Shown piece after piece: positions 57,756 through 58,153 of a stretch of DNA of 58,153 nucleotides. The DNA is from Diplocarpon mali. Its lineage: Eukaryota > Ascomycota > Leotiomycetes > Helotiales > Drepanopezizaceae. Location: the NCBI GenBank assembly GCA_024741835.1, contig JAENRP010000046.1, positions 27,068 to 85,220 of the forward strand. Direction: 5' to 3'. The translations under genes and the position numbers were made by a program. Numbering within the stretch: position 1 is the stretch's first letter; the number at the start of each line of letters is the position of its first letter. The notes below the pieces were generated by a model that worked only from the letters and a program-made list of their open reading frames with translations, was not told the origin of the DNA and did not search any database.

Positions 57756-58153
57756 TCACGGGTCTGTCCGCGGCCGCGGGCCGAGCACCGGTCCATGGCA
57801 GAAGCTACCCTCGTCGGCTTGGAAGCCGACGACGTAGTTCTTCCCCTGCCAGCTGATGGGGATCAGGGTCAGGATGTTGACAAACTCCGAGCCGTCCTTG
57901 CGAAAGTTCACAAAGTGCACGCGGGCCTCGTGCCCGAGGGCCAGCTTCTGCTTCACCTCGTCGCGGGCCTTGGCGTTGAGCTGGTTGGCGTGGTGGTCGG
58001 CGCCGTGCCGGCCGGGCGGGTGCTGCAGGAAGCGGCAGTTGGTGCCGATAATCTCGGAGTGGCTGTAGCCAGTGAGGCTCGTGAAGGGCTCGGAGCAGTA
58101 GACGATGGGGAGGTCGGCGATGCCGGCATCGCACAGGACGAGCGCGACGCCGC
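57756..58153 (-). CDS. LOV-domain photoreceptor (partial, cut by window edge)
   Basis: Partial on the minus strand; the first complete codon is at 58,151 and the N-terminus lies outside the window. The visible part is one LOV/PAS domain: LCDAGIADLPIVYCSEPF, LTGYSHSEIIG, the flavin-Cys motif GTNCRFLQ, VHFVNFRKDGSEFVNILTLIPI and YVVGFQADE. The Cys would form the blue-light flavin adduct; the Asn, Arg and Gln of the site are kept. The longer segment after FLQ resembles the White Collar-1/Vivid/Envoy type. The frame runs on to a stop at 57,756 (ending RPRTDP), as in short Vivid-like proteins, but GTAGCT at about 57,812 could be a donor leading to a longer protein. The choice cannot be made here. 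Confidence 0.82.
   Translation of the reverse strand, partial: GVALVLCDAGIADLPIVYCSEPFTSLTGYSHSEIIGTNCRFLQHPPGRHGADHHANQLNAKARDEVKQKLALGHEARVHFVNFRKDGSEFVNILTLIPISWQGKNYVVGFQADEGSFCHGPVLGPRPRTDP

Noticed and set aside
1..58153. CRISPR arrays, rRNA and tRNA genes
   Set aside because: None seen; the spaced palindromes are irregularly dispersed and not an array, and I found no convincing tRNA cloverleaf by eye.

Overview
The window is nuclear DNA of a filamentous ascomycete (Pezizomycotina). The genes carry short introns (49-77 nt) with GTAAGT-type donors and CTAAC/CTGAC branch sites. They include a fungal type III polyketide synthase and a LOV photoreceptor fragment. About 34.8 kb at the left is a transposon island with the hallmark of repeat-induced point mutation (RIP): almost only transitions, loss of CA/TG, gain of TA, and TAA/TAG where Gln or Trp codons are expected. 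I cannot name the species.

Positions 1 to about 34,790 are AT-rich and hold no intact gene. Two full-length copies of one Ty3/gypsy chromovirus lie on the minus strand at 6,689-14,789 (copy A) and 22,323-30,423 (copy B). Each is 8,101 bp with 306-bp LTRs and a perfect 5-bp target duplication (GCAGG for A, AAAGT for B). Both keep recognisable remains of Gag zinc knuckle, protease, RT, RNase H, integrase and chromodomain, plus an extra degraded frame between the chromodomain and the 3' LTR. They are inserted into older minus-strand repeats: a second gypsy lineage (gag-pol about 16.1-22.3 kb, leader and probable LTR at 30.4-31.5 kb) and two diverged copies of a large unrecognised coding unit. 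Unit X (15.58-14.8 kb, continued at 6.68-4.1 kb) is split by copy A; unit Y lies at 3.6-0.1 kb. A GC-rich imperfect palindrome of about 25 bp (arms like GACTCGCAGGCC and GGCCTGCGAGTC) recurs at least 17 times in this older DNA, several times at matching places in X and Y, and I saw none in copies A or B. Short direct and inverted repeats fill 31.2-34.2 kb.

From about 34.8 kb the sequence becomes normal, gene-bearing DNA. In order: an AT-hook/C2H2 zinc-finger protein (+, 35,383-37,223); a type III polyketide synthase (-, 39,353-37,843); about 6.5 kb with no supported gene but with microsatellites and a foldback; a multi-pass membrane protein with TLC-like features (+, 45,892-47,047); an alanine-aminotransferase-type enzyme (-, 51,145-49,584); the mRNA cap (guanine-N7) methyltransferase (-, 54,996-53,503) head to head with the 26S proteasome lid subunit Rpn7 (+, 55,281-56,857); and, cut by the right edge, a LOV-domain protein (-, 57,756-58,153).

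The right half is mostly unrelated housekeeping genes. The cap methyltransferase and RPN7 share a 284-bp divergent promoter. The strongest candidates for something undescribed are the repeated palindrome, the paired X/Y units that carry it, and the extra frame in the chromovirus. All splice sites were placed by eye and checked for reading frame; nothing was aligned to a database.
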